A DNA stretch of 64,000 bases from contig NC_092571.1 of NCBI RefSeq assembly GCF_037975245.1, forward strand, positions 8,780,501-8,844,500, written 5' to 3'. Positions 50,861 to 62,880 of the stretch are shown piece after piece; position 1 is the stretch's first letter, and each line of letters opens with the position of its first letter. The notes under the pieces are model-generated. The model saw only the letters and a list, made by a program, of their open reading frames with translations. It made no database searches and was not told where the DNA came from. This stretch comes from Apostichopus japonicus. Lineage: Eukaryota; Echinodermata; Holothuroidea; Aspidochirotida; Stichopodidae. The position numbers and the translations under genes were made by a program.

Positions 50861-53800
50861 CAACCTTGTTGTGGTCTTCCTCGACAACCTATTTGTTGTT
50901 GTGTCCACTGCCAACCTTTGTCGTCCTCCACACCACCACAACCTTTGTTGTTGTTGTTGTTTTTGTTGTGGTGTCCATCACCAACTTTGGTTGTTGTTGT
51001 TGTTGTTGTCGTAGTCCACTTCCTGTTACACCTATTAACAAGAAAAAAAGAAAGCTTAAATTGGATTGGGCATTAAACAACATTACATAGAATAAACAAA
51101 CCAAACAAACATTGAACTAACATACCAAACAAACAACAAACAAACATATCAAACAAACAAAGAACAAACAATCTAAAAACAAACATGAAAAAACTTCAAC
51201 GATAAATTGAACAAACATGGAACAAACACAACCTTGTTGTGGTCGTCCTCGACAACGTCTTTGTTGTTGTGTCCACTGCCAACCTTTGTGGTCCTCGGGC
51301 ATCACCACAACCTTTGTTGTTGTTGTTGTTTGTATCCACCACAAACTTCGGTTGTCATAGTCCACTTCATGTAACACCTATTAACAAGAAAAAAAAAGAA
51401 AGCTCAAATTGGATTGGGCATTAAACAACATTACATAAAACAAATAAACAACAAACAAACATTGCCAACCTTTGTGGTCCTATGCATCACCACAACCTTT
51501 GTTGTTTTTGTTGTTGTTGTTGTTTGTGTCCACCACCAACTTGGTTGTTGTTGTCGTAGTCCACTTCATGTAACACCTATTAACAAGAAAAAAACGAAAG
51601 CTCAAATTGGATTGGGCATTAAACAACATTACATAGAACATACATCAAACAAAAAACAAACAAAAATACACTAAAGGAACAACAAAAAAACATATCAAAC
51701 AAACAAAGAAGAAACATAACATAGAACAAAGAAACTAAAAACAAACATGATAAAAACTTCAATAATAAATTGAACAAACATGGAACAAACACAACCTTGT
51801 TGTGGTCCTCCTCGACAACGTCTTTGTTGTTGTGTCCACTGCCAACCTTTGTGGTCCTCGGCATCACCACAACCTTTGTTGTTGTTTGTTGTTGTGTCCA
51901 CCACCAACTTTTGTTGCCGTTGTTGTTGTTATTGTCAACTTCGTCTTACACCTATTAACAATAAAAAAAGAAAGCTTAATTGGATTGGGCATAAAACAAC
52001 ATTACATAGAACAAACACAGAACAAACAAACAACAAACAAACATATCAAACAGAGAAGAAACAGAACATTGTAGAACAAACAAACTAAAAACAAACATGA
52101 AAAATGATACCAAACACAACCTTGTTCTTTGTTGTTTTCTTCACTGCCAACCTTTCTGGTCCTCGGCTCTACCACAACCTTTGTTGTTGTTTTTGTTGTT
52201 GTGTCCATAACCAACTTTGGTTGTTGTTGTTGTTGTCGTAGTCCACTTCCTGTTACACCTATTAACAAGAAAAAAAGAAAGCTTAAATTGGATTGGGCAT
52301 TAAACAACATTACATAGAACAAACAAACAGTAAAAACAAACAACAAACAAAAAACGTAGAACAAACAAACAATAAACAAACAAAGGAGAAACGTAGCATA
52401 GAACAAACAAACACGAAAAAACGATAAATTGAACAACCTTGTTGTGGTCTTCCTCGACAACCTGTTTGTTGTTGTGTCCACTGCCAACCTTTGTCGTCCT
52501 CCACACCACCACAACCTTTGTTGTTGTTGTTGTTTTTGTTGTTGTGTCCATCACCAACTTTGGTTGTTGTTGTTGTTGTCGTAGTCCACTTCCTGTTACA
52601 CCTATTAACAAGAAAAAAAGAAAGCTTGGATTGGGCATTAAACAACATTACATAGAATAAACAAACCAAACAAACATTGAACTAACATACCAAACAAACA
52701 ACAAACAAACATATCAAACAAACAAAGAACAAACAATCTAAAAACAAACATGAAAAAACTTCAACGATAAATTGAACAAACATGGAACAAACACAACCTT
52801 GTTGTGGTCGTCCTCGACAACGTCTTTGTTGTTGTGTCCACTGCCAACCTTTGTGGTCCTCGGCATCACCACAACCTTTGTTGTTGTTGTTGTTTGTATC
52901 CACCACCAACTTCGGTTGTCATAGTCCACTTCATGTAACACCTCTTAACAAGAAAAAAAAAGAAAGCTCAAATTGGATTGGGCATTAAACAACATTACGT
53001 AAAACAAATAAACAACAAACAAACATTGCCAACCTTTGTGGTCCTATGCATCACCACAACCTTTGTTGTTGTTGTTGTTGTTTGTGTCCACCACCAACTT
53101 GGTTGTTGTTGTCGTAGTCCACTTCATGTAACACCTATTAACAAGAAAAAAACGAAAGCTCAAATTGGATTGGGCATTAAACAACATTACATAGAACATA
53201 CATCAAACAAAAAACAAACAAAAATACACTAAAGGAACAACAAAAAAACATATCAAACAAACAAAGAAGAAACATAACATAGAACAAAGAAACTAAAAAC
53301 AAACATGATAAAAACTTCAATAATAAATTGAACAAACATGGAACAAACACAACCTTGTTGTGGTCCTCCTCGACAACGTCTTTGTTGTTGTGTCCACTGC
53401 CAACCTTTGTGGTCCTCGGCATCACCACAACCTTTGTTGTTGTTTGTTGTTGTGTCCACCACCAACTTTTGTTGCCGTTGTTGTTGTTATTGTCAACTTC
53501 GTCTTACACCTATTAACAATAAAAAAAGAAAGCTTAATTGGATTGGGCATAAAACAACATTACATAGAACAAACACAGAACAAACAAACAACAAACAAAC
53601 ATATCAAACAGAGAAGAAACAGAACATTGTAGAACAAACAAACTAAAAACAAACATGAAAAATGATACCAAACACAACCTTGTTCTTTGTTGTTTTCTTC
53701 ACTGCCAACCTTTCTGGTCCTCGGCTCTACCACAACCTTTGTTGTTGTTTTTGTTGTTGTGTCCATAACCAACTTTGGTTGTTGTTGTTGTTGTCGTAGT

Positions 53801-55964
53801 CCACTTCCTGTTACACCTATTAACAAGAAAAAAAGAAAGCTTAAATTGGATTGGGCATTAAACAACATTACATAGAACAAACAAACAGTAAAAACAAACA
53901 ACAAACAAAAAACGTAGAACAAACAAACAATAAACAAACAAAGGAGAAACGTAGCATAGAACAAACAAACACGAAAAAACGATAAATTGAACAACCTTGT
54001 TGTGGTCTTCCTCGACAACCTGTTTGTTGTTGTGTCCACTGCCAACCTTTGTCGTCCTCCACACCACCACAACCTTTGTTGTTGTTGTTGTTTTTGTTGT
54101 TGTGTCCATCACCAACTTTGGTTGTTGTTGTTGTTGTTGTCGTAGTCCACTTCCTGTTACACCTATTAACAAGAAAAAAAGAAAGCTTGGATTGGGCATT
54201 AAACAACATTACATAGAATAAACAAACCAAACAAACATTGAACTAACATACCAAACAAACAACAAACAAACATATCAAACAAACAAAGAACAAACAATCT
54301 AAAAACAAACATGAAAAAACTTCAACGATAAATTGAACAAACATGGAACAAACACAACCTTGTTGTGGTCGTCCTCGACAACGTCTTTGTTGTTGTGTCC
54401 ACTGCCAACCTTTGTGGTCCTCGGCATCACCACAACCTTTGTTGTTGTTGTTGTTTGTATCCACCACCAACTTCGGTTGTCATAGTCCACTTCATGTAAC
54501 ACCTCTTAACAAGAAAAAAAAAGAAAGCTCAAATTGGATTGGGCATTAAACAACATTACGTAAAACAAATAAACAACAAACAAACATTGCCAACCTTTGT
54601 GGTCCTATGCATCACCACAACCTTTGTTGTTGTTGTTGTTGTTTGTGTCCACCACCAACTTGGTTGTTGTTGTCGTAGTCCACTTCATGTAACACCTATT
54701 AACAAGAAAAAAACGAAAGCTCAAATTGGATTGGGCATTAAACAACATTACATAGAACATACATCAAACAAAAAACAAACAAAAATACACTAAAGGAACA
54801 ACAAAAAAACATATCAAACAAACAAAGAAGAAACATAACATAGAACAAAGAAACTAAAAGCAAACATGATAAAAACTTCAATATTAAATTGAACAAACAT
54901 GGAACAAACACAACCTTGTTGTGGTCCTCCTCGACAACGTCTTTGTTGTTGTGTCCACTGCCAACCTTTGTGGTCCTCGGCATCACCACAACCTTTGTTG
55001 TTTGTTGTTGTTGTGTCCACCACCAACTTTTGTTGCCGTTGTTGTTGTTATTGTCAACTTCGTCTTACACCTATTAACAATAAAAAAAGAAAGCTTAATT
55101 GGATTGGGCATAAAACAACATTACATAGAACATACATCAAACAAAAAACAAACAAAAATACACTAAAGGAACAACAAAAAAACATATCAAACAAACAAAG
55201 AAGAAACATAACATAGAACAAAGAAACTAAAAACAAACATGATAAAAACTTCAATATTAAATTGAACAAACATGGAACAAACACAACCTTGTTGTGGTCC
55301 TCCTCGACAACGTCTTTGTTGTTGTGTCCACTGCCAACCTTTGTGGTCCTCGGCATCACCACAACCTTTGTTGTTTGTTGTTGTTTGTTGTTGTGTCCAC
55401 CACCAACTTTTGTTGCCGTTGTTGTTGTTATTGTCAACTTCGTCTTACACCTATTAACAATAAAAAAAGAAAGCTTAATTGGATTGGGCATAAAACAACA
55501 TTACATAGAACAAACACAGAACAAACAAACAACAAACAAACATATCAAACAGAAGAAACAGAACATTGTAGAACAAACAAACTAAAAACAAACATGAAAA
55601 ATGATACCAAACACAACCTTGTTCTTTGTTGTTTTCTTCACTGCCAACCTTTCTGGTCCTCGGCTCTACCACAACCTTTGTTGTTGTTTTTGTTGTTGTG
55701 TCCATCACCAACTTTGGTTGTTGTTGTGTCCATCACCAACTTTGGTTGTTGTTGTTGTTGTCGTAGTCCACTTCCTGTTACACCTATTAACAAGAAAAAA
55801 AGAAAGCTTAAATTGGATTGGGCATTAAACAACATTACATAGAACAAACAAACAGTAAAAACAAACAACAAACAAAAAACGTAGAACAAACAAACAATAA
55901 ACAAACAAAGGGGAAACGTAGCATAGAACAAACAAACACGAAAAAACTTCAACGATAAATTGAA
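50861..55964. repeat. Array 2 super-repeat, 5,104 bp, copy 2
   Basis: HOR lengths are 1,573, 1,558 and 1,973 bp, totalling exactly 5,104 bp as in copy 1, with the same marked B monomer (51,294 and 51,337) and the same D/C hybrid in the third HOR. Small differences (AACAGAACATTG versus AACAGAAGAAACAGAAC at 50,453) show that length changes inside have cancelled out. Two preceding units, 36,878-42,201 (5,324 bp, extra C) and 42,202-45,756 (3,555 bp, one HOR missing), appear to be variants of the same super-repeat. Confidence 0.85.
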
Positions 55965-56659
55965 CAACCTTGTTGTGGTCTTCCTCGACAACCTATTTGT
56001 TGTTGTGTCCACTGCCAACCTTTGTCGTCCTCCACACCACCACAACCTTTGTTGTTGTTGTTGTTGTTGTGGTGTCCATCACCAACTTTGGTTGTTGTTG
56101 TTGTTGTTGTCGTAGTCCACTTCCTGTTACACCTATTAACAAGAAAAAAAGAAAGCTTAAATTGGATTGGGCATTAAACAACATTACATAGAATAAACAA
56201 ACCAAACAAACATTGAACTAACATACCAAACAAACAACAAACAAACATATCAAACAAACAAAGAACAAACAATCTAAAAACAAACATGAAAAAACTTCAA
56301 CGATAAATTGAACAAACATGGAACAAACACAACCTTGTTGTGGTCGTCCTCGACAACGTCTTTGTTGTTGTGTCCACTGCCAACCTTTGTGGTCCTCGGC
56401 ATCACCACAACCTTTGTTGTTGTTGTTGTTTGTATCCACCACCAACTTCGGTTGTCATAGTCCACTTCATGTAACACCTATTAACAAGAAAAAAAAAGAA
56501 AGCTCAAATTGGATTGGGCATTAAACAACATTACATAAAACAAATAAACAACAAACAAACATTGCCAACCTTTGTGGTCCTATGCATCACCACAACCTTT
56601 GTTGTTTTTGTTGTTGTTGTTGTTTGTGTCCACCACCAACTTGGTTGTTGTTGTCGTAG

Positions 56660-58891
56660 TCCACTTCCTGTTACCTATTAACAAGAAAAAAAGAAAGCTT
56701 AAATTGGATTGGGCATTAAACAACATTATATGAAACAAACAAACAGTAAAAACAAACAACAAACAAAAAACGTAGAACAAACAAACAATAAACAAACAAA
56801 GGAGAAACGTAGCATAGAACAAACACGAAAAAACTTCAACGATAAATTGAACAACTTTGTTGTGGTCTTCCTCGACAACCTATTTGTTGTTGTGTCCACT
56901 GCCAACCTTTGTCGTCCTCCACACCACCACAACCTTTGTTGTTGTTGTTGTTTATGTTGTTGTGTCCACCACCAACTTTGGTTGTTGTTGTCGTAGTCCA
57001 CTTCCTGTTACACCTATTAACAAGAAAAAAACGAAAGCTCAAATTGGATTGGGCATTAAACAACATTACATAGAACATACATCAAACAAAAAACAAACAA
57101 AAATACACTAAAGGAACAACAAAAAAACATATCAAACAAACAAAGAAGAAACATAACATAGAACAAAGAAACTAAAAACAAACATGATAAAAACTTCAAT
57201 AATAAATTGAACAAATATGGAACAAACACAACCTTGTTGTGGTCCTCCTCGACAACGTTTGTTGTTGTGTCCACTGCCAACCTTTGTGGTCCTCGGCATC
57301 ACCACAACCTTTGTTGTTGTTTGTTGTTGTGTCCACCACCAACTTTTGTTGCCGTTGTTGTTGTTATTGTCAACTTCGTCTTACACCTATTAACAATAAA
57401 AAAAGAAAGCTTAATTGGATTGGGCATAAAACAACATTACATAGAACAAACACAGAACAAACAAACAACAAAGAAACATATCAAACAGAAGAAACAGAAC
57501 ATTGTAGAACAAACAAACTAAAAACAAACATGAAAAATGATACCAAACACAACCTTGTTCTTTGTTGTTTTGTTCACTGCAAAACTTTCTGGTCCTCGGC
57601 TCTACCACAACCTTTGTTGTTGTTTTTGTTGTTGTGTCCATCACCAACTTTGGTTGTTGTTGTTGTTGTCGTAGTCCACTTCCTGTTACCTATTAACAAG
57701 AAAAAAAGAAAGCTTAAATTGGATTGGGCATTAAACAACATTATATAAAACAAACAAACAGTAAAAACAAACAACAAACAAAACGTAGAACAAACAAACA
57801 ATAAACAAACAAAGGAGAAACGTAGCATAGAACAAACACGAAAAAACTTCAACGATAAATTGAACAACTTTGTTGTGGTCTTCCTCGACAACCTATTTGT
57901 TGTTGTGTCCACTGCCAACCTTTGTCGTCCTCCACACCACCACAACCTTTGTTGTTGTTGTTGTTTTTGTTGTTGTGTCCACCACCAACTTTGGTTGTTG
58001 TTGTTGTCGTAGTCCACTTCCTGTTACACCTATTAACAAGAAAAAAACGAAAGCTCAAATTGGATTGGGCATTAAACAACATTACATAGAACATACATCA
58101 AACAAAAAACAAACAAAAATACACTAAAGGAACAACAAAAAAACATATCAAACAAACAAAGAAGAAACATAACATAGAACAAAGAAACTAAAAACAAACA
58201 TGATAAAAACTTCAATAATAAATTGAACAAACATGGAACAAACACAACCTTGTTGTGGTCCTCCTCGACAACGTCTTTGTTGTTGTGTCCACTGCCAACC
58301 TTTGTGGTCCTCGGCATCACCACAACCTTTGTTGTTGTTTGTTGTTGTGTCCACCACCAACTTTTGTTGCCGTTGTTGTTGTTATTGTCAACTTCGTCTT
58401 ACACCTATTAACAATAAAAAAAGAAAGCTTAATTGGATTGGGCATAAAACAACATTACATAGAACAAACACAGAACAAACAAACAACAAACAAACATATC
58501 AAACAGAGAAGAAACAGAACATTGTAGAACAAACAAACTAAAAACAAACATGAAAAATGATACCAAACACAACCTTGTTCTTTGTTGCTTTCTTCACTGC
58601 CAACCTTTCTGGTCCTCGGCTCTACCACAACCTTTGTTGTTGTTTTTGTTGTTGTGTCCATAACCAACTTTGGTTGTTGTTGTTGTTGTCGTAGTCCACT
58701 TCCTGTTACACCTATTAACAAGAAAAAAAGAAAGCTTAAATTGGATTGGGCATTAAACAACATTACATAGAACAAACAAACAGTAAAAACAAACAACAAA
58801 CAAAAAACGTAGAACAAACAAACAATAAACAAACAAAGGAGAAACGTAGCATAGAACAAACAAACACGAAAAAACGATAAATTGAACAACC
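56660..58891. repeat. Array 2: irregular zone with A/C hybrids and two ~1,015-bp HORs
   Basis: A-to-A spacings drop to 887, 1,013 and 1,022 bp. The C monomer at 56,567 changes to an E-type tail at about 56,665. The A monomers at 56,857 and 57,870 end with a C tail, so B is skipped. Two of the joins share CCTGTTACCTATTAAC, missing ACA relative to all other copies (56,668 and 57,680). This marks the start of the less homogenised right part of the array. Confidence 0.8.
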
Positions 58892-61800
58892 TTGTTGTGG
58901 TCTTCCTCGACAACCTCTTTGTTGTTGTGTCCACTGCCAACCTTTGTCGTCCTCCACACCACCACAACCTTTGTTGTTGTTGTTGTCGTAGTCCACTTCC
59001 TGTTACACCTATTAACAAGAAAAAAAGAAAGCTTGGATTGGGCATTAAACAACATTACATAGAATAAACAAACCAAACAAACATTGAACTAACATACCAA
59101 ACAAACAACAAACAAACATATCAACCAAACAAACAACAAACAAACATATCAAACAAACAAAGAACAAACAATCTAAAAACAAACATGAAAAAACTTCAAC
59201 GATAAATTGAAAAACATGGAACAAACACAACCTTGTTGTGGTCGTCCTCGACAAGGTCTTTGTTGTTGTGTCCACTGCCAACCTTTGTGGTCCTCGGCAT
59301 CACCAAAACCTTTGTTGTTGTTGTTGTTTGTATCCACCACCAACTTCGGTTGTCATAGTCCACTTCATGTAACACCTATTAACAAGAAAAAAAAAGAAAG
59401 CTCAAATTGGATTGGGCATTAAACAACATTACGTAAAACAAATAAACAACAAACAAACATTGCCAACCTTTGTGGTCCTATGCATCACCAAAACCTTTGT
59501 TGTTGTTGTTTGTGTCCACCACCAACTTGGTTGTTGTTGTCGTAGTCCACTTCATGTAACACCTATTAACAAGAAAAAAACGAAAGCTCAAATTGGATTG
59601 GGCATTAAACAACATTACATAGAACATACATCAAACAAAAAACAAACAAAAATACACTAAAGGAACAACAAAAAAACATATCAAACAAACAAAGAAGAAA
59701 CATAACATAGAACAAAGAAACTAAAAACAAACATGATAAAAACTTCAATATTAAATTGAACAAACATGGAACAAACACAACCTTGTTGTGGTCCTCCTCG
59801 ACAACGTCTTTGTTGTTGTGTCCACTGCCAACCTTTGTGGTCCTAGGCATCACCACAACCTTTGTTGTTTGTTGTTGTTTGTTGTTGTGTCCACCACCAA
59901 CTTTTGTTGCCGTTGTTGTTGTTATTGTCAACTTCGTCTTACACCTATTAACAATAAAAAAAGAAAGCTTAATTGGATTGGGCATAAAACAACATTACAT
60001 AGAACAAACACAGAACAAACAAACAACAAACAAACATATCAAACAGAAGAAACAGAACATTGTAGAACAAACAAACTAAAAACAAACATGAAAAATGATA
60101 CCAAACACAACCTTGTTCTTTGTTGTTTTCTTCACTGCCAACCTTTCTGGTCCTCGGCTCTACCACAACCTTTGTTGTTGTTTTTGTTGTTGTGTCCATC
60201 ACCAACTTTGGTTGTTGTTGTTGTTGTCGTAGTCCACTTCCTGTTACACCTATTAACAAGAAAAAAAGAAAGCTTAAATTGGATTGGGCATTAAACAACA
60301 TTACATAGAACAAACAAACAGTAAAAACAAACAACAAACAAAAAACGTAGAACAAACAAACAATAAACAAACAAAGGAGAAACGTAGCATAGAACAAACA
60401 AACACGAAAAAACTTCAACGATAAATTGAACAACCTTGTTGTGGTCTTCCTCGACAACCTATTTGTTGTTGTGTCCACTGCCAACCTTTGTCGTCCTCCA
60501 CACCACCACAACCTTTGTTGTTGTTGTTGTTGTTTTTGTTGTGGTGTCCATCACCAACTTTGGTTGTTGTTGTTGTTGTTGTCGTAGTCCACTTCCTGTT
60601 ACACCTATTAACAAGAAAAAAAGAAAGCTTAAATTGGATTGGGCATTAAACAACATTACATAGAATAAACAAACCAAACAAACATTGAACTAACATACCA
60701 AACAAACAACAAACAAACATATCAAACAAACAAAGAACAAACAATCTAAAAACAAACATGAAAAAACTTCAACGATAAATTGAACAAACATGGAACAAAC
60801 ACAACCTTGTTGTGGTCGTCCTCGACAACGTCTTTGTTGTTGTGTCCACTGCCAATCTTTGTGGTCCTCGGCATCACCACAACCTTTGTTGTTGTTGTTG
60901 TTTGTATCCACCACCAACTTCGGTTGTCATAGTCCACTTCACCTATTAACAAGAAAAAAAAAGAAAGCTCAAATTGGATTGGGCATTAAACAACATTACA
61001 TAAAACAAATAAACAACAAACAAACATTGCCAACCTTTGTGGTCCTATGCATCACCACAACCTTTGTTGTTTTTGTTGTTGTTGTTGTTTGTGTCCACCA
61101 CCAACTTGGTTGTTGTTGTCGTAGTCCACTTCATGTAACACCTATTAACAAGAAAAAAACGAAAGCTCAAATTGGATTGGGCATTAATTAACATTACATA
61201 GAACATACATCAAACAAAAAACAACAAAAATACACTAAAGGAACAACAAAAAAACATATCAAACAAACAAAGAAGAAACATAACATAGAACAAAGAAACT
61301 AAAAACAAACATGATAAAAACTTCAATATTAAATTGAACAAACATGGAACAAACACAACCTTGTTGTGGTCCTCCTCGACAACGTCTTTGTTGTTGTGTC
61401 CACTGCCAACCTTTGTGGTCCTCGGCATCACCACAACCTTTGTTGTTTGTCGTTGTGTCCACCACCAACTTTTGTTGCCGTTGTTGTTGTTATTGTCAAC
61501 TTCGTCTTACACCTATTAACAATAAAAAAAGAAAGCTTAATTGGATTGGGCATAAAACAACATTACATAGAACAAACACAGAACAAACACAGAACAAACA
61601 AACAAACAAACAAACAAACAAACAAACATATCAAACAGAAGAAACAGAACATTGTAGAACAAACAAACTAAAAACAAACATGAAAAATGATACTAAACAC
61701 AACCTTGTTCTTTGTTGTTTTGTTCACTGCCAACCTTTCTGGTCCTCGGCTCTACCACAACCTTTGTTGTTGTTTTTGTTGTTGTGTCCATCACCAACTT

Positions 61801-62369
61801 TGGTTGTTGTTGTTGTTGTCGTAGTCCACTTCCTGTTACACCTATTAACAAGAAAAAAAGAAAGCTTAAATTGGATTGGGCATTAAACAACATTACATAG
61901 AACAAACAAACAGTAAAAACAAACAAACAAAAAACGTAGAACAAACAAACAATAAACAAACAAAGGAGAAACGTAGCATAGAACAAACAAACACGAAAAC
62001 ACTTCAACGATAAATTGAACAACCTTGTTGTGGTCTTCCTCGACAACCTATTTGTTGTTGTGTCCACTGCCAACCTTTGTGGTCCTCGGCATCACCACAA
62101 CCTTTGTTGTTGTTGTTGTTTGTATCCACCACCAACTTCGGTTGTCATAGTCCACTTCATGTAACACCTATTAACAAGAAAAAAACGAAAGCTCAAATTG
62201 GATTGGGCATTAAACAACATTACATAGAACATACATTAAACAAAAAACAAACAAAAATACACTAAAGGAACAACAAAAAAACATATCAAACAAACAAAGA
62301 AGAAACATAACATAGAACAAAGAAACTAAAAGCAAACATGATAAAAACTTCAATAATATATTGAACAAA

Positions 62370-62880
62370 CATGGAACAAACACAACCTTGTTGTGGTCCT
62401 CCTCGACAACGTCTTTGTCCACCACCAACTTTTGTTGTTGTTGTTGTTGTATCCAACTTCGTCTTAGACCTATTAACAAGAAAAAAAAAAGCTTAATGGA
62501 TTGGGCATAAAACAACATTACATAGAACAAACAAACAACAAACAAACATTAAACAAACCTTGTTGTGGTCCTCCTCGACAACCTCTTTGTTGTTGTGACC
62601 ACTGCCAACCTTCTGTCTTCCTCCGCATCACCACAACCTTTGATGTTGTTGTTGTTTTTGTTGATGTGTCCACCACCTCACTTTGTTGTTGTTGTGTCCA
62701 CCACCAACTTTTGTTGTTGTTGTTTTTGTGTTCACTGCTGACCTTTGTTGTCCTTGTCCTCTTTCATCACCATCACCACCACCAACATTGTTGTTGTAGT
62801 CATCTTTGTCTTATTCCTATTAACAAAAAAAAGAAAGCTTGATTGGATTTAACATATTAAACTACACAAGACAGAACAAA
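62370..62880. repeat. Right edge of array 2: strongly diverged monomers
   Basis: After a last D-type head, monomers lose their diagnostic strings: TTCTGTCTTCCTCCGCATC, GTTGATGTGTCCACCACC, CATCACCATCACCACC, and TTGATTGGATTTAACATATT in place of the core ATTGGATTGGGCATTAAAC. CA-rich traces end at about 62,910. Divergence mirrors that of the left edge. Confidence 0.85.

Larger units (their letters stand above)
15219..62880. repeat. Satellite array 2: ~47.6 kb of five-type GT/CA-alternating monomers in nested higher-order repeats
   Basis: Each monomer has a GT-rich head (CAACCTTGTTGTGGTC..., GTTGTTGTTG runs), a conserved core (TAGTCCACTTC, ACACCTATTAACAA, ATTGGATTGGGCATTAAAC, AACATTACATAGAAC) and a CA-rich tail (AACAAACAAAC runs). 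Five types, A-E, follow one another. A-type landmarks (TTGTTGTGGTCTTCCTCGAC) occur at 15591, 17126, 18658, 20235, 21812, 23794, 25693, 27280, 28812, 29817, 31423, 32628, 34984, 36883, 38461, 40228, 42207, 43792, 45762, 47341, 48902, 50866, 52439, 53997, 55970, 56857, 57870, 58892, 60436 and 62025. Most spacings are 1,530-1,610 bp; exceptions reflect added, lost or fused monomers. Open frames of up to 218 codons exist in several frames on both strands and consist of runs such as CCC/VVV/TTT/QQQ. They are compositional artefacts. The assembled copy number should be treated cautiously because neighbouring copies are nearly identical. Confidence 0.96.

Noticed and set aside
45757-55964. Super-repeat as pure assembly artefact
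   Set aside because: Copies carry distinct small differences (for example at 50,453 and 55,910), so they are not simple duplicates of the same reads. Copy number still needs read support.
15219-62880. Many open frames of 60-218 codons on both strands within array 2 (low-complexity V/C/T/Q-rich proteins)
   Set aside because: They repeat with the satellite period, overlap in several frames and on both strands, often depend on TTG-type starts, and consist of GTT/TTG/AAC runs. They are explained by low stop-codon density.
15219-62880. CRISPR-like or spacer-containing repeat
   Set aside because: The intervals between conserved cores are themselves repeats, not unique spacers, and the context is eukaryotic.
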